64,000 nucleotides of DNA, from NCBI RefSeq assembly GCF_001514065.1, contig NZ_KQ948424.1:186001-250000 (forward strand), written 5' to 3'. Below the pieces are notes generated by a model, which was not told the origin of the DNA, ran no database searches, and worked only from the letters and a program-made list of their open reading frames with translations. The position numbers and the translations under genes were made by a program. Position 1 is the stretch's first letter, and the number at the start of each line of letters is the position of its first letter. This DNA comes from Streptomyces antibioticus (GTDB taxonomy: Bacteria > Actinomycetota > Actinomycetes > Streptomycetales > Streptomycetaceae). Shown here piece after piece: positions 18,656 to 28,126 of the stretch.

Positions 18656-19737
18656 TGCTCACCTGCCGCTTCGTTGTTGACGTACGGGGGCGTGGACCGG
18701 TCGTCCCAGCTGTCGACCGTGTACCGGCCGGACTCGTGGTGGAACCAGTAGACGGTGCTGAACCAGTTGCGCATATTGCCGACGCAGGCCCGCACGGTGT
18801 GGCTCAGCTCTTTTCCGCGGACCGTTCCGTCGGCGAGCGATTCCGCGAACCGTAAGGCGTCGTTCTCGGCGACGAGAAAATCGTCGATGCATTCCTCGAC
18901 GCGTCGCCTGACTTCTCGGACCGCCTGTTTGAGGCTCAGCCCCTCGTGTTTGATGAGGCTTATCCCGAGATTGTGGACCTCGTCGCCCGCTATTTCCTTG
19001 GGGAGTGAGCAGAGGTCGTTGTACCAGGCGGCGAATTCCTGGCTCAGCAATGCCGCCCGCCGATAGGCCGGGTGTTTCCGTACCCGGTCCGGGAGTTCCC
19101 GGCCGGCACTCGGTTCCAGGAGATCCGTCCAGATCCAGTGCGCAAAGGTGAGGCGGCGCAGCGCGAGGTATTCCTCGACGGACGGCACGACGCCTTCGGT
19201 GCGGTTGTGGAATTCGCGGTCGTACGCCTCGATCACTTCGTGGAAGTGCCGGGCGAAGCGGGCGTTCCACGTCCGCGGCAGGAACGAGTAGAGCCGCACC
19301 ATGCTGTCGGCGAACCCGGCGACCAGCGGATCTTCGTGGTGCAGATGGTCCCTGGGGGTGTCGAGGGCCGCGTGCAGCCGGAACCTGAGCTGCCGCCAGG
19401 CCTCGGCCCGGCCGTGGACGATGTCGCGGTCGTGCCGGTCGTCCCAGACGAAGAACCACGCGCTGTAGTCCGCTATCGCCTGGAGGACCTCGTCGGGGGC
19501 GCCGAGGTAGTAGCCCGCCATGAGGTCCGTGTAGCAAAGACCGTCGGCATATTCCTCCACCTTGTCCGCCGGCATGAGCCGCTTTTCCAGCAGCCAGGTG
19601 CGCGTCTTCTCCTGGAGCTGGGGCCAATACGGGTGGAGTTGCCGGGGAAACGCCGCCTCGATCACCGGGAGAGAGAGCGACGGTGGGACCGCGACCGCTG
19701 TCGGTGTCGATGTGGTGCCGTGTGAGAAAGCATGCAC
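18652..19737 (-). CDS. Epi-isozizaene synthase (sesquiterpene cyclase)
   Basis: This class I terpene cyclase converts farnesyl diphosphate to the tricyclic epi-isozizaene. Its length (361 residues) and both metal-binding motifs match the S. coelicolor enzyme (SCO5222): D99DRHD and N240DLCSLPKE at the same positions. Hydrophobic and aromatic residues line the active-site region ([10 protein letters not shown]). The ATG at 19737 begins MHAFSHG. It is first in a two-gene operon with the P450. Confidence 0.95.
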   Translation of the reverse strand: MHAFSHGTTSTPTAVAVPPSLSLPVIEAAFPRQLHPYWPQLQEKTRTWLLEKRLMPADKVEEYADGLCYTDLMAGYYLGAPDEVLQAIADYSAWFFVWDDRHDRDIVHGRAEAWRQLRFRLHAALDTPRDHLHHEDPLVAGFADSMVRLYSFLPRTWNARFARHFHEVIEAYDREFHNRTEGVVPSVEEYLALRRLTFAHWIWTDLLEPSAGRELPDRVRKHPAYRRAALLSQEFAAWYNDLCSLPKEIAGDEVHNLGISLIKHEGLSLKQAVREVRRRVEECIDDFLVAENDALRFAESLADGTVRGKELSHTVRACVGNMRNWFSTVYWFHHESGRYTVDSWDDRSTPPYVNNEAAGEQ

Positions 19738-19957
19738 GAACTAACCCCTCTCAGCCGCCAGTTGCGCACGCCCCTCCCGCTGAACCGGGCGTGCGCCGTT
19801 GCGTATCCCCGCCCTTCCCATTCAGCACCACAACTGACCGGTCTGGGAACGGATTTGCACCATTCACTACCCCACAGTGCCGAGAATCTCCCCTTGCGTG
19901 ACTGATTCTGGATCAGTAAGGGAGCACAAGCGATCGAACGTGCGACGGACAGGCGAA
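19738..19957. other. Intergenic region upstream of the terpene operon
   Basis: This 220-bp gap is less GC-rich than its surroundings and should carry the promoter of the minus-strand terpene operon. I see no reliable -35/-10 pair, RNA or ORF in it. Confidence 0.35.
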
Positions 19958-19995
19958 CGGCGTCTGTTCAGGGCGGGGTTCCTGAACAGACGCCG
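19958..19995 (-). terminator. Terminator downstream of def
   Basis: A perfect 15-bp inverted repeat (CGGCGTCTGTTCAGG and complement) with an 8-nt loop lies 31 bp after the def stop. Confidence 0.88.
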
Positions 19996-20026
19996 TACGT
20001 ACGGGACTTGTGGGGCCTGGTGGGTC

Positions 20027-20677
20027 TCAGTCGTTGGCGACCACGGGGTAGCGGGGCTCGTTCTCGGCCATCTGCCGCAGCGCGTCCTTGCGTTCGCGCT
20101 TGGACAGCCGGTCGATGTAGAGGTACCCGTACAGGTGATCGGTCTCGTGCTGCAAACACCGAGCGAAGTACCCGGTGCCGCGCACCTTGATCGGGTTGCC
20201 CTTCTCGTCCTGCCCGGTCACCTCGGCGTAGTCGGGGCGGGCGAGCGGCGCGTACGCGGTCGGCACCGACAGGCAGCCCTCGTTGCTGTCGTCCAGGCGG
20301 CGCTTCTCGGCGGGCAGGTCGACGAGCTTGGGGTTGCAGACGACACCGACGTGCCGGGTGCCCTCGTCGTCCATGCAGTCGTAGACGAAGACCTTCAGAT
20401 CGACGCCGATCTGGTTGGCGGCCAGGCCCACGCCCTCGGCGGTGCGCTGCGAGGCGAACATGTCCGCGACCAGCTGGTCCAGCTCGGCGCCGAAGTCGGT
20501 GACGTCCTTGCACTCCTTGTGCAGGACGGGGTTCCCGACGACGGTGATGGGCCGCGAGGTGCCGCGCTCACGCCAGCCGTTCTCGCGCTCCTCGGCGTCC
20601 TGGGTGTCGATGACGAAACCCTCGTCGTCCACGGGAAGCACGCCCGCGTGCTGCTGATCGGTGTCCTGCTGCGCCAT
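20027..20677 (-). CDS. def: Peptide deformylase
   Basis: This metalloenzyme removes the formyl group from nascent proteins. All three motifs are intact: [10 protein letters not shown] (82-91), EGCLSVP (133-139, metal ligand C135) and QHETDHLYG (176-184, ligands H177 and H181, catalytic E178). The 216-residue chain is longer than the E. coli enzyme because of an acidic, probably disordered N-terminal 40 residues. Streptomyces genomes usually encode several deformylases; this one is close to SCO5221 in position. Confidence 0.94.
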   Translation of the reverse strand: MAQQDTDQQHAGVLPVDDEGFVIDTQDAEERENGWRERGTSRPITVVGNPVLHKECKDVTDFGAELDQLVADMFASQRTAEGVGLAANQIGVDLKVFVYDCMDDEGTRHVGVVCNPKLVDLPAEKRRLDDSNEGCLSVPTAYAPLARPDYAEVTGQDEKGNPIKVRGTGYFARCLQHETDHLYGYLYIDRLSKRERKDALRQMAENEPRYPVVAND

Positions 20678-20739
20678 GACCGACGATGCCTTCCTAAACC
20701 AAAACAGGGGGTTGATGCTGATACAGGGTACGGCGAGGT

Positions 20740-21822
20740 TCAGCAGACCTCTTCAAGATCACGCCAGTCCCGGGAGTCAGGGCTGTCGGCGACCCACCCG
20801 TCCAACAACCCCCGAACCAGCGAAGCCGGCGCCGCGACACCACACTCCCGCTCCGGCACCCACAGCTGTCCATCGGTCCGATGCCCCAGCGGCCCGGGAT
20901 GCCCCGGCTCACTGTGGTCGTGCGGATCCAGATGCTCCCCGTCACCCTCGTCCGACGGCATCCGCGACTCCGAGCACATCCGACACAGCAACCGCACCGA
21001 CGAAGACCAGTCCTCCGCGGCGAACCCCGCGTCAGCGGCAAGCTGCTCCAGCGCGTCCCGGTCCGCCTCGGTGGCCGCCTCCAGCAGCACCACCCACGTC
21101 GGCACCGGCGAAGGCGCCCACAGCTCGATCTCGTCGAAGACGGGATAGGAGTGCCCGGCGGCAGTCGTCCGCTCCCCGTGCGGCACCCCGTCGTGCAGCA
21201 CGACCTCACCCCACCGCCGACCGGACGACGGCAGCGGGATGGACAGCACCTCGATGCGCGCGGGGTCGAGACGCCGGCCCCAGACCACTTCCGCCTCGCC
21301 CTCCGGAGACAGCCGTACGGCCGCACTGCCGAGGTCCATGCCGACCGGCTCACCGGAGTCGGCCGCCCCGCCCGGCACCCGCAGCCCGTACGCCTGCCAG
21401 GCCCGCCGGGCCAGCGGCCAGTCCTGCAGCGCGGTCGCCGCGATGCCGACGTTCCACCAGTCGGGTGCGCCGGCCTCCCGGTCGAGGAGGGCGACGGCAC
21501 GCAGCCCCGCCGCCCGCGCCTGCTCCCAGTCGTGCCGGAACTTGTGCAGCAGGGCGAGGTTGAACCAGGACTCGGACAGCCACGGTTCCAGATCGGCGGC
21601 GCGCGTCAGCAGCGCGCCCGCGTCCTCGTACCGGCCGTCGCCGATCAGCGTGAACGCGCGGTCGGTGGCCTGCCGCCAGGAGGCGGAGGGCCGGTGCCGT
21701 CCTTTGCCGAAGATCCTCACGATTCCCGCCTGCCAGTTGCCCTCAGTGACCTCGCCACTGCCCCCGGAATCCCTCTCCTTCGCATCCAACCACGTGCGGC
21801 TGGAAGGGCGCTCATTACCCAT
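20740..21822 (-). CDS. Tetratricopeptide-repeat protein
   Basis: This 360-residue cytoplasmic protein has about three TPR motifs between 45 and 145 ([60 protein letters not shown]). An unassigned C-terminal domain follows, with a [14 protein letters not shown] segment and an acidic His-rich stretch near 295. It lies between def and an HD-domain protein on the same strand. Partners are unknown. Confidence 0.78.
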   Translation of the reverse strand: MGNERPSSRTWLDAKERDSGGSGEVTEGNWQAGIVRIFGKGRHRPSASWRQATDRAFTLIGDGRYEDAGALLTRAADLEPWLSESWFNLALLHKFRHDWEQARAAGLRAVALLDREAGAPDWWNVGIAATALQDWPLARRAWQAYGLRVPGGAADSGEPVGMDLGSAAVRLSPEGEAEVVWGRRLDPARIEVLSIPLPSSGRRWGEVVLHDGVPHGERTTAAGHSYPVFDEIELWAPSPVPTWVVLLEAATEADRDALEQLAADAGFAAEDWSSSVRLLCRMCSESRMPSDEGDGEHLDPHDHSEPGHPGPLGHRTDGQLWVPERECGVAAPASLVRGLLDGWVADSPDSRDWRDLEEVC

Positions 21823-21825
21823 GGG

Positions 21826-23124
21826 TTACCCAGCCCGGGGCAGGGTCAGACAGTCTCGCGCCAGTACCCTGGCCAGCGCCTCCACCACCTCCGGCGCATG
21901 CTCCCCCGCAGTCGCGAGGCGTAGTTCCTCCAGTGCGGTGAGAGGCCCGCCGGGCCCGGCGTCCCGCGCCTTCTCCTCGTACGCGTTCACCGTCCGTACG
22001 ATCCGGGCGGCGACCGGCTGCTGCCGGTACGGGTCGGCCTGCCGCTCCACGACCACGGCGACCGCCCCGTCCACCCCGGTCTGCCGTACGACGGCCCCGC
22101 CGAGCAGCGCGATGCGCCGCTGCTCCTCGGCGGGCAGGGTGGCGGTGGCCCCGGCCGGTACCGGGTCGACGAGGCTGAGCTGTCCGATGTCGTGCATCAG
22201 GGCGGCGTACTCCAGGACGGTGAGATCGCGCCCGGACAGCCCCAGGTCCCGGCCGACGGCCCGGCTGAGGGCGGCGACGCGGCGGGCGTGTCCGGCGGGG
22301 GTGTATCCGGCGATCTCGGTGGCGCGGGCGAGGGAGGCGATGGTCTGCCGGTAGGTGGTGCGGACGGCGGCGTAGCGCCGGAAGGACAGCTGGGTGAGCA
22401 GCAGCGGCACGCAGAACACCGGCAGCGCCCACAGACCGACGACGGCGACCGCGAGCGCCATGACGGCGCCGGTCGCGCAGACGGCGGAGCCGATGCCGAG
22501 CAGCGCCCGCAGCTCGTCGCGGAGCAGCGGGCCGAAGGGCCAGCGGGTGCGGGAGTGCCGCAGGGCCGCGGCGAGCACGGCGTCGCACAGCGCGGTGAGG
22601 GCGAGCAGCGCGAGCAGCAGCAGCGCGTACGCCGGTCCGCCCCAGGCGGTGAACACGCCCTGGTTGTAGAGGGGTTGGAAGCAGACGGCGGCGAAGCCGG
22701 TGCTGAGCACGCGCCGCGCGAGATGGTCCGGGGTCCGTCCGTCGCCGCGCCAGATGTGCGGCACGCTGCCCAGCAGCCCGGCCGCGACGACGACGGTGAC
22801 CACCTGGGCGACCCCGTGCTGCGTGGCCCGCCCGGCGTCCGCGCCGAGCAGCGCGTACGACAGCGCCCCCGCGGCCCCAAGCGGCGCGGCCTCCCTGACC
22901 TGGGCGCCGGTCCACCGGGTCAGCTCACCGACGACGATCAGCAGCCCGAAGGCGAGTGCGGCGCCCCGCTCGGCCAGGCCGGTCCAGCAGGTGACGGCGA
23001 GGGAGACGGCGGCGACGAGGACGGCGGAGCCGTGGACGAGGGTCAGCAGAACCGGTGGGCGCCCCGCTCTGCTATCCGTACCTCGGACTGTGGTCGGCAC
23101 AACCGGTGAGCGCCCCGGCGTCAT
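21826..23124 (-). CDS. Membrane protein with C-terminal HD domain
   Basis: This 432-residue protein has about seven hydrophobic segments in its first 260 residues, then a cytoplasmic HD domain with H..ARRVAALSRAVG and the metal pair HDIGQL. The GYP signature is not visible, so c-di-GMP hydrolysis is doubtful. The ATG at 23124 overlaps the upstream gene's stop by 4 bp. A longer open frame to 24417 is a shadow of the upstream gene. Confidence 0.82.
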   Translation of the reverse strand: MTPGRSPVVPTTVRGTDSRAGRPPVLLTLVHGSAVLVAAVSLAVTCWTGLAERGAALAFGLLIVVGELTRWTGAQVREAAPLGAAGALSYALLGADAGRATQHGVAQVVTVVVAAGLLGSVPHIWRGDGRTPDHLARRVLSTGFAAVCFQPLYNQGVFTAWGGPAYALLLLALLALTALCDAVLAAALRHSRTRWPFGPLLRDELRALLGIGSAVCATGAVMALAVAVVGLWALPVFCVPLLLTQLSFRRYAAVRTTYRQTIASLARATEIAGYTPAGHARRVAALSRAVGRDLGLSGRDLTVLEYAALMHDIGQLSLVDPVPAGATATLPAEEQRRIALLGGAVVRQTGVDGAVAVVVERQADPYRQQPVAARIVRTVNAYEEKARDAGPGGPLTALEELRLATAGEHAPEVVEALARVLARDCLTLPRAG

Positions 23125-24413
23125 GGCCGTACCCCGGACCGGTTGCCCACCGGCCGCCGGGGCCCCGGCACCCGCGTGGTCTCGTCCGCGGTGACCGCGG
23201 GATGCCAGCCGTGCCGCCCCAGCGCCCGGACGAGCGCGGTCACCATCCGCGGGTCGAACTGCGTCCCCGCGCACCGCTCCAGCTCCTCCAGCGCGGTGCC
23301 CACGGGCCGGGCCCTGCTGTAGGAGCGGGTGGACGTCATCGCGTCGAAGGCGTCGGCGACCGCCACCACCCGCGCCGACTCGGGGATCTGCGCCCCGACC
23401 AGCCCGTACGGGTACCCGCTGCCGTCCAGCCGTTCGTGATGGTGCAGGACGGCGGCGCGCGCCTCCCCCAGGAAGGAGATGCCCCGCACCATCTCGTGCC
23501 CGTACTCCGGGTGCAGCTCGATGATCCGGCGTTCCTCGGGCGTCAGCGGCCCGTCCTTGCGCAGCAGCCGCGTCGGGACGCCCAGCTTGCCCACGTCGTG
23601 CAGGATGCCGGCGAAGCGGAGGACCTCGATGCGGCCCTCGTCCATGCCGAGCTCGCGGGCGATCATCATCGAGGCCTGGCCGACGCGTTCGCTGTGCCCG
23701 CGCGTGTACTCGTCCTTGATGTCGACGGCCTGGACCAGCGCCCGGATGGTGGCCTGGTGGGCGGCCCGCTCCCGGTGGTACTGCGCGAACGCCCACCAGG
23801 ACACGCACATCGGCAGCAGGACGAGCAGCGCGGCGACGGGCCCGTACGGGCTGCGCCACAGGACGGCCATCATGAGGCCGGCGAGTCCGTGGACGGCGAT
23901 CGGCGCGAGGGATCGTACGAACAGCCCCTGCCAGGCCGCGCGGGCCGGCACTCCTTCGGCGAGCGCCAGGATGCCGCCGTCCAGGGCGGTCAGCAGCAGG
24001 CAGAAGACGACGACGGCCGCCCCCGCCGGGACGAGCGCATAGGGAAAGTCTGAGTCGACGACGGCGTCCCGGCCGCCCAGCGCCCAGTGCACGCGGGACG
24101 CGGCCCAGGCGGCGACGGCGAGTTGGGACGCCCGCCAGATCCTCCGCAGCAGGCGGGGCCGGCGCGCGACCGGAGCCAGCAGCGCCCCCGGCACCGCGAC
24201 GAGCGCGGCGGCGGGCGGCGGCAGCAGGAAGGCCCCGGCGAGCAGCACGGGATAGAAGGAGCCGGTGAGCCGCTCGCCGCCGGCGTAGAGGACGGCGAGC
24301 AGGGCCACGGCCCACCACGGGGCGCGTACCGACGGCAGCAGATGCAGGCAGTACAGCGCGGCGAGGGCCACGCCCGCGACGTACACATGTGCCCGTGCGG
24401 GTACCGCCTCCAT
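23121..24413 (-). CDS. Membrane HD-GYP domain protein
   Basis: This 430-residue protein has an N-terminal membrane region of about seven segments and a C-terminal HD-GYP phosphodiesterase-type domain. Visible motifs are the first His helix (RGHSERVGQASMM), HDVGKLG, HHHERLDGSGYPYGL (a full GYP motif) and the VADAFDAMTS helix. HD-GYP enzymes typically hydrolyse cyclic dinucleotides; the true substrate is unknown. The ATG at 24413 has GGAGGGG 6 nt upstream and is preferred over the GTG at 24431. It is coupled to the second HD protein. Confidence 0.87.
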   Translation of the reverse strand: MEAVPARAHVYVAGVALAALYCLHLLPSVRAPWWAVALLAVLYAGGERLTGSFYPVLLAGAFLLPPPAAALVAVPGALLAPVARRPRLLRRIWRASQLAVAAWAASRVHWALGGRDAVVDSDFPYALVPAGAAVVVFCLLLTALDGGILALAEGVPARAAWQGLFVRSLAPIAVHGLAGLMMAVLWRSPYGPVAALLVLLPMCVSWWAFAQYHRERAAHQATIRALVQAVDIKDEYTRGHSERVGQASMMIARELGMDEGRIEVLRFAGILHDVGKLGVPTRLLRKDGPLTPEERRIIELHPEYGHEMVRGISFLGEARAAVLHHHERLDGSGYPYGLVGAQIPESARVVAVADAFDAMTSTRSYSRARPVGTALEELERCAGTQFDPRMVTALVRALGRHGWHPAVTADETTRVPGPRRPVGNRSGVRP

Positions 24414-24521
24414 ACACCCCTCCCCGGGCACGCGCTTCCAGCAGGCGAGCCTAGGGCGGTGAGGGGGAGGTCCGCGGGCTTATGACCCGCGGATTAGCAC
24501 GTTCGAGTGACGGCCGTGCGT

Positions 24522-24833
24522 TCAGGATTCCTGCGGCGCGGCCGGTGCGGCGGCGACGTCGTGGTCCGGCACGGCCTGCCCGGTACGGATCAGGTCGAGC
24601 CGCCCGAGCACCTTGGCGCGCAGGTCCGTGGGGACGTCGTCATGGCCGCAGCAGCGCTTGACCAGCTTCTTCACGGCCTCTTCGAGCCCGTACTTCTCCA
24701 GGCACGGAGAGCACTCCGTGAAGTGCTGCTTGAACTTGTCGCGGTCGACGTCCGGCATCTCGCTGTCGAGGAACTCGTAGAGATGGTCGAGTACCTCACT
24801 GCAGTCCGTCTCGTGCGGCTCTCCGCAGCTCAT
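24522..24833 (-). CDS. rsrA: Redox-sensing anti-sigma factor RsrA
   Basis: RsrA is the zinc anti-sigma factor that holds sigma-R until thiol oxidation. The 103-residue protein keeps the key residues of the S. coelicolor protein: C3, H7, C11, H37, C41 and C44, including the ZAS motif HFTECSPC. An extra C61-C62 pair is also present. Known mechanism: disulfide stress forms the C11-C44 bond, expels zinc and frees sigma-R. The ATG overlaps the sigR stop by 4 bp. Confidence 0.96.
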
Positions 24834-25690
24834 GAGCCCGAACCTTTCGCTTCGTTCGACTCTCCGGCGCCGGCCGGGACGAGTCCGCGCTCACGCGCGT
24901 AGTCCTCCAGCATGCCGCGCAGTTGACGGCGGCCCCGGTGCAGCCGGGACATCACCGTACCGATGGGTGTCCCCATGATGTCCGCGATCTCCTTGTAGGC
25001 AAAGCCCTCAACGTCCGCCAGATAGACGGCGATGCGGAATTCCTCGGGGATCGCCTGGAGTGCTTCCTTCACGTCCGAGTCGGGCAGGTGGTCCAGCGCC
25101 TGCGACTCGGCGGAGCGCAGACCGGTCGACATGTGCGACTCGGCGCGCGCCAGCTGCCAGTCCTCGATCTCCTCGGCCGCGGAGCGCTGGGGTTCACGCT
25201 GCTTCTTGCGGTACGAGTTGATGAACGTGTTGGTCAGGATCCGGTACAGCCAGGCCTTCAGGTTGGTGCCCTCGCGGAACTGGTGGAAGGACGCGTACGC
25301 CTTGGCGTAGGTCTCCTGCACCAGGTCCTCGGCGTCGGCCGGGTTGCGCGTCATCCGCAGGGCGGCCGAGTACATCTGGTCGAGGAATTCGAGCGCGTCC
25401 CGCTCGAAGCGCGCGCTGCGCTCCGCGGTGGATTCCTTGCCGGTCTCCACGCTCGTGCCCTGGCCCTCGGGCTGCTCCGCCTGGCCGTGATCGGTCCCTG
25501 CGTCGGTACCGGGAACCGGACCCACCTCCTCAAGTTTCTGGGCAGCACCGAAGCCGATGCCACCAGAATCGGAGGATAGACGACTACCCGTCCCCGCCGC
25601 GCCTCCAATAGGCGTGGTCTTGCCCGCGTGCAGCACCGTCCAGTCCAGGTCAGTGCGGCTGCTGCGGGTCGGGCAGAAGGTCGAACCCAT
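24830..25690 (-). CDS. sigR: ECF sigma factor SigR (long isoform frame)
   Basis: SigR directs the disulfide-stress regulon (thioredoxins, mycothiol enzymes, ribosome and protein quality control). Region 2 includes [20 protein letters not shown] and [19 protein letters not shown]; region 4 includes [27 protein letters not shown]. The frame from the ATG at 25690 encodes 286 residues. An internal GTG at 25525 would give 231 residues without the first 55. S. coelicolor makes both a stable sigma-R and an unstable sigma-R' with a 55-residue extension, so both starts are probably used. Confidence 0.95.
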
Positions 25691-25737
25691 GCGGCGGACT
25701 TCCTCTCCTCAGACGTGTGAGCACTTCTGTCCGGCTC

Positions 25738-25764
25738 AACAGAGGTCCGCCGCGCAACATTCCC
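25738..25764 (-). promoter_or_regulatory. Sigma-R-dependent promoter of sigR-rsrA
   Basis: Read on the minus strand, GGGAAT (25759-25764) and GTT (25738-25740) are separated by exactly 18 nt, the published sigma-R consensus GGGAAT-N18-GTT. It lies 48 bp before the long-isoform ATG and corresponds to autoregulated sigRp2. The -35 is only 6 bp past the stop of the upstream hydrolase gene. Confidence 0.92.
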
Positions 25765-25770
25765 GGCTCT

Positions 25771-26409
25771 TTACCTCAGTGACTGGACCCACTTCACGAC
25801 CGCGTCCGTGATCACCGTCACGGCCTCGTCCTGACCGATCTCCGCCCGCTTCGGCACGGCGAACCCATGATCGCCGTACGGCACCTCGACCAGCTCGTAA
25901 CTGCCACCGGCCGGGAACTCCTCCGGCTTCCCGAAGGGGTCGTTGCCTCCTTGTACGACGAGCGTGGGCACCCCGGCCCCGAGCAGCTCCTCGGCACGCG
26001 ACTTCTCCGGCTTGCCCGGCGGATGCAGCGGGAAGCTGAGGGCGAGGACCGCGGCGGCGCCCAGCTCCACGGCCGTACGACAGGCGACCCGGGCCCCGGC
26101 ACTGCGTCCGCCGGAGACGACCGGGAGCCCCGGCTTCGCGACCGCGGGCCAGATCCCGCGCCACCCGATGTCGAGGGTCCCGGGCGCGGGCGCCAGCTTC
26201 TTCCCGGCCACCCGCCAGGGCTGCTCGACGAGGGCGACGGTCACGCCCTGGCCGGGAAGGGTGTGCGCGAGGGCCTGAAGGTCCCGCGCCTCGATGCCAC
26301 CGCCCGCCCCGTGGCTGACGGCGAGCACGAGCCGCGCCTTCTTCGTGGCCTGGTGCCAGGTGATGCGGGCGTCCCCGGCGTCGGTGCTGACGATCTCAGT
26401 GGTGGTCAC
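25771..26409 (-). CDS. Alpha/beta hydrolase (dienelactone hydrolase-like)
   Basis: This 212-residue hydrolase has the oxyanion region LAVSHGAGGG near 30. The nucleophile elbow is GGRSAGARV, with Ser in G-R-S-A-G near 103. The acid is in GGNDPFG and the histidine in GDHGF. The fold resembles the KANL3/Tex30-type family. The substrate is unknown. It is 1 bp from the SRAP gene and lies upstream of the sigR promoter. Confidence 0.82.
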   Translation of the reverse strand: MTTTEIVSTDAGDARITWHQATKKARLVLAVSHGAGGGIEARDLQALAHTLPGQGVTVALVEQPWRVAGKKLAPAPGTLDIGWRGIWPAVAKPGLPVVSGGRSAGARVACRTAVELGAAAVLALSFPLHPPGKPEKSRAEELLGAGVPTLVVQGGNDPFGKPEEFPAGGSYELVEVPYGDHGFAVPKRAEIGQDEAVTVITDAVVKWVQSLR

Positions 26410-26410
26410 G

Positions 26411-27265
26411 TCAGAAGAGTGTGCCCTCCTCGGGCCCGTCCAGCTCCTTCAGCAGCTCCGGCCCGTTGTTGCGGACGTTGCTGACCGCGGTGGAGACGGG
26501 ATAGGCGCGCATGAGGCCGGGCGGGGGCGGCGCGAGCAGGGAGCGCAGGTCCTCGACATCCGTACGGGACGGGTCGAGCCAGGAGTCCCAGCGGTCCGGG
26601 GTGAGCATCAGCGGCATCCGGGGGTGGATGTCGGCGAGGGCGCGCGGTCCGTCGGCCGGGGCCACGGCGAGCGGGCCGGTCTCCGCCTCGGTGGTGATCA
26701 CCGAGCAGGTCACCCACCAGGCCTGCGGATGGTCGTCGGGCAGGGTCTTGTCCCGCCAGAACTCGTACAGCCCGGCCATCGCGAACACCGATCCGTCGGC
26801 CGGCAGCACGAAGTACGGCTGCTTGCGCGGCCGCTTCTTCTTCCCCTCGACCTCCAACTCCCGCTCGGCGGCAGCGGTGACCCACTCGTAGTAGCCGTCG
26901 GCGGGGATGATGCAGCGGCGCGAGGAGAAGGCGCGCTTGTAGGAGGGCTTCTCGTGCACGGTCTCCGCCCGGGCGTTGATCATCCGGGCACCGCCCTCGG
27001 GCGTCTTGGACCAGCTCGGCACCAGTCCCCACCTGAGCTTGCGCAGCTGCCGAACCGGCTTCGGATCGTCGGCGTCCTTAAGAGGACGGTCGAGGACGGC
27101 GTAGACCTCCTTGGTCGGGGCCACGTTGTAGTCGGGGGCCAGGGTTTCCTCGGGCTCCCTCCCCCAGTGGCTCGAATCCGCTCGCCCTGGGGGGACCCCC
27201 AGCTCGATCTCAAAGATTCCTGCGAGATCCTCGGGCCTACGACTCGCTGCATACCGTCCGCACAT
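26411..27265 (-). CDS. SRAP-domain abasic-site crosslinking protein (YedK/HMCES-like)
   Basis: SRAP proteins form a stable crosslink between Cys2 and abasic sites in single-stranded DNA. The ATG at 27265 is chosen because it makes the product begin MCGRYAAS, exposing Cys2; the frame to 27307 would hide it. Other SRAP residues are present: NVAPT, RMINARAET, PADGYYEW (catalytic Glu) and HPRMPLML (His). The 284-residue chain carries an odd segment at about 23-37 (GVPPGRADSSHWGRE) encoded by an inserted GC-palindrome repeat. It is divergent from the M50-like gene. Confidence 0.92.
   Translation of the reverse strand: MCGRYAASRRPEDLAGIFEIELGVPPGRADSSHWGREPEETLAPDYNVAPTKEVYAVLDRPLKDADDPKPVRQLRKLRWGLVPSWSKTPEGGARMINARAETVHEKPSYKRAFSSRRCIIPADGYYEWVTAAAERELEVEGKKKRPRKQPYFVLPADGSVFAMAGLYEFWRDKTLPDDHPQAWWVTCSVITTEAETGPLAVAPADGPRALADIHPRMPLMLTPDRWDSWLDPSRTDVEDLRSLLAPPPPGLMRAYPVSTAVSNVRNNGPELLKELDGPEEGTLF
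27158..27201. repeat. Palindromic Streptomyces repeat inside the SRAP gene
   Basis: The element begins CCTCCCCCA and ends TGGGGGGACCCCCA, with a 21-nt centre. A related element (CCTCCCCCA to TGGGAGATGCCCCCA) is at 34260-34299. Such GGGGGA/CCCCCA elements are familiar between Streptomyces genes. Here it keeps the reading frame and adds about 14-15 residues. Confidence 0.7.
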
Positions 27266-27315
27266 ACGTGCCACACTGCCAGACTCCGTACAAGGAGAGG
27301 GAGCCACCGCCGAAC

Positions 27316-28029
27316 ATGGACACCAGTACCGCGTCCTCTCTCTGGGACGAGCTCGTCGGGACTCAGCCCGACCCCGACCTCTGGGTGGTTCTCGCCACCA
27401 TGGCCGCGGCGCTCGCCATAGTCGTCCCGCACACCCTGTGGCGTATCTCCCGCAACGCCATCACCATCGCCCACGAGGGCGGTCACGGCCTGGTCGCCCT
27501 GCTCACCGGCCGCACGCTGACCGGCATACGGCTGCACTCCGACACCAGCGGCCTGACCGTCAGCAAGGGCAAGCCGTACGGCATCGGCATGATCCTCACC
27601 GCCTCCGCCGGCTACACCGCGCCCCCGCTGCTGGGCCTCGGCGGCGCCGCCCTCCTCGCCGCGGGCCGCATCACCCTCCTCCTGTGGGTGGCCACGGCTC
27701 TCCTGGTGGCGATGCTGGTGATGATCCGCAACGCGTACGGCGCCCTGACGGTGATCCTCACGGGCGGCACGTTCGTGGTGGTGTCGTGGCTGGCGGGGCC
27801 TCAGGTGCAGGCGGCTTTCGCCTACGCGGTCGTGTGGTTCTTGTTGCTCGGTGGAGTTCGACCGGCGTTCGAGTTGCAGGCGAAGCGGGCCCGGGGAGGC
27901 GCAGGCGACTCGGACGCGGACCAGCTGTCGAGGCTGACGCATGTACCGGCGGGCCTGTGGTTGTTCCTGTTCCACGCGGTGAGCCTGTGTTCTCTGATAG
28001 GTGGCGGCAGGTGGTTGCTGGAGGTGTGA
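27316..28029 (+). CDS. M50-like membrane metalloprotease
   Basis: This 237-residue membrane protein has about six segments. The zinc motif HEGGH (HExxH type) lies at the end of the second segment near residue 53, followed by GLVALLTGR, as in M50B site-2-protease-like proteins. The ATG at 27316 follows a purine-rich GGAGAGGGAG stretch 12 nt away. The substrate is unknown. Confidence 0.8.
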   Translation: MDTSTASSLWDELVGTQPDPDLWVVLATMAAALAIVVPHTLWRISRNAITIAHEGGHGLVALLTGRTLTGIRLHSDTSGLTVSKGKPYGIGMILTASAGYTAPPLLGLGGAALLAAGRITLLLWVATALLVAMLVMIRNAYGALTVILTGGTFVVVSWLAGPQVQAAFAYAVVWFLLLGGVRPAFELQAKRARGGAGDSDADQLSRLTHVPAGLWLFLFHAVSLCSLIGGGRWLLEV

Positions 28030-28054
28030 TGCAGCCCCGAAGGGGCGCATCACT

Positions 28055-28082
28055 GGGGCGCGGGGACTGCGCGACCAGCCAC
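28055..28082 (+). repeat. Streptomyces dispersed repeat, copy 2
   Basis: This copy matches 11273-11301 apart from one missing A (GGGGACTGCGCG). It is preceded by AGCCCCGAAGGGGC, a further part of the same element family. It lies between the M50-like gene and aroA. Confidence 0.78.
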
Positions 28083-28126
28083 AACGCTGCCGCACCCGAA
28101 ACTCAACCCCCTACTAGAGTGGGCTC

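Noticed and set aside
27266-27307. Longer start for the SRAP protein
   Set aside because: It would add 14 residues ahead of Cys2, which must become the N-terminus for crosslinking.
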